DNA of 58,879 bases, from the NCBI RefSeq assembly GCF_025465275.1, contig NZ_JAODNK010000109.1:1-58879 (forward strand). The letters are read 5' to 3'. Positions 58,534-58,879 of this stretch are shown here, piece by piece. Positions within the stretch are counted from its first letter, which is position 1. Every line of letters starts with the position of its first letter. This DNA is from Nocardia sp. GTDB taxonomy: Bacteria; Actinomycetota; Actinomycetes; Mycobacteriales; Mycobacteriaceae. A program made the position numbers and the translations under genes. The notes below the pieces were generated by a model. The model made no database searches. It was given only the letters and a program-made list of their open reading frames with translations, and had not been told where the DNA came from.

Positions 58534-58879
58534 GTGGACACAACGCAGAGCGCACAGACGGCTGCGCCCCGCGGTGCACGTGTCGGCGTGGTTCGGGAGA
58601 CGAACCCCGACGAACGACGTGTCGCATTGGTGCCGAAGATCATTCCATCCCTGCTCGAGCGGGGTGTGGAGGTGATCGTCGAGGCCGGCGCCGGGCTGGG
58701 CGCACTCATTCCCGACGAGGCCTACACCGCGGCCGGCGCGAGGATCGGTGACCCCTGGGACACGGACGTCGTCGTCAAGGTGGCGCCGCCCAATGACGCC
58801 GAGATCGCCAAGCTTTCGAGCGGGCAGACACTGATCGGCTTCCTCGCACCGCGCAATGCCGACACCAAGATCGGCGCGC
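58534..58879 (+). CDS. pntA: NAD(P) transhydrogenase alpha subunit, 5' part, cut by window edge
   Basis: The first ~115 codons read through the window end. RVGVVRETNPDERRVALVP, VIVEAGAGLGALIPDEAY and VVVKVAPPNDAEIAKL match the AlaDh/PNT N-terminal domain; the LIGFLAPRNAD segment fits transhydrogenase better than alanine dehydrogenase. The enzyme couples proton entry to hydride transfer from NADH to NADP+, and this subunit holds the NAD site. The start is GTG 58534, with AGAAGGAAG upstream. The remaining pnt genes should follow to the right. Confidence 0.85.
   Translation, partial: MDTTQSAQTAAPRGARVGVVRETNPDERRVALVPKIIPSLLERGVEVIVEAGAGLGALIPDEAYTAAGARIGDPWDTDVVVKVAPPNDAEIAKLSSGQTLIGFLAPRNADTKIGA

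Noticed and set aside
1..58879. insertion sequences, prophage or integrated element
   Set aside because: No transposase, integrase, phage structural gene or attachment-site duplication was seen at either tRNA.

Overview
The window reads as chromosomal DNA from a high-GC actinomycete of the Nocardia/Rhodococcus/Mycobacterium group (Corynebacteriales), most likely Nocardia. The grounds are the very high GC content, the argS-lysA-hom-thrC-thrB gene order typical of this group, a SNF2 helicase/SWIM pair resembling mycobacterial Rv2101/Rv2102, DUF3105 proteins, a mycothiol-type maleylpyruvate isomerase fold protein, a good match to the IdeR/DtxR iron box, and an IcmF-type fused mutase. I see no transposase, integrase, phage gene or CRISPR array. 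This is ordinary core plus accessory chromosome.

Layout. 0-6.7 kb (minus): argS-lysA-hom-thrC-thrB, a tightly packed aspartate-family amino-acid operon. 6.7-8.7 kb (plus): a DUF3105 membrane protein and a Met/His-rich DUF305 protein behind a perfect 24-bp palindrome, then tRNA-Arg(CCG) with terminators. 8.7-13.9 kb: SnoaL-like protein, quinone-oxidoreductase-like enzyme and divergent HxlR regulator, a secreted lipase, a multi-pass membrane protein and a small secreted protein. 14-17.8 kb (minus): a ferric-iron ABC importer (ATPase, double permease, lipoprotein binding protein) with a 15/19 match to the IdeR/DtxR box upstream. 17.8-22.6 kb: small anchored protein, Tat-exported phosphoesterase, tRNA-Cys(GCA), a second DUF3105 protein, a MarR regulator and an Hsp70-like ATPase.

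22.7-31.7 kb holds the isobutyryl-CoA node. A minus-strand operon (mmsA, acyl-CoA dehydrogenase, 3-hydroxyisobutyryl-CoA hydrolase, mmsB, enoyl-CoA hydratase) takes isobutyryl-CoA to propionyl-CoA. Divergent to it, icmF interconverts isobutyryl-CoA and butyryl-CoA. At 46.3-49.7 kb a branched-chain 2-oxoacid dehydrogenase operon (E1 alpha, E1 beta, E2), divergent from an Lrp/AsnC regulator, supplies isobutyryl-CoA. Valine catabolism from the keto acid onward is therefore almost complete in the window; transaminase and E3 are missing.

31.7-46.1 kb: DUF3224 protein, an amidohydrolase, a four-gene oxidative operon (SDR, diiron protein, an FMO-like protein lacking its FAD domain, full FMO), SWIM protein plus SNF2 helicase, an HNH lipoprotein, rhodanese-type sulfurtransferase, BenE transporter and the Lrp regulator. 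50.3-58.9 kb: hotdog thioesterase, AraC regulator with divergent NmrA-type protein, two MFS transporters around a MarR regulator with a clear operator, an S51 peptidase, a mycothiol-type DinB protein, a HIT protein, and the 5' end of pntA cut by the window edge.

The most unusual structure is at 49.66-50.28 kb. Five tandem copies of a ~122-bp unit each carry a decayed copy of the last codons of the E2 gene plus a long 12-bp-arm hairpin. It looks like a gene 3' end and its terminator amplified in tandem.
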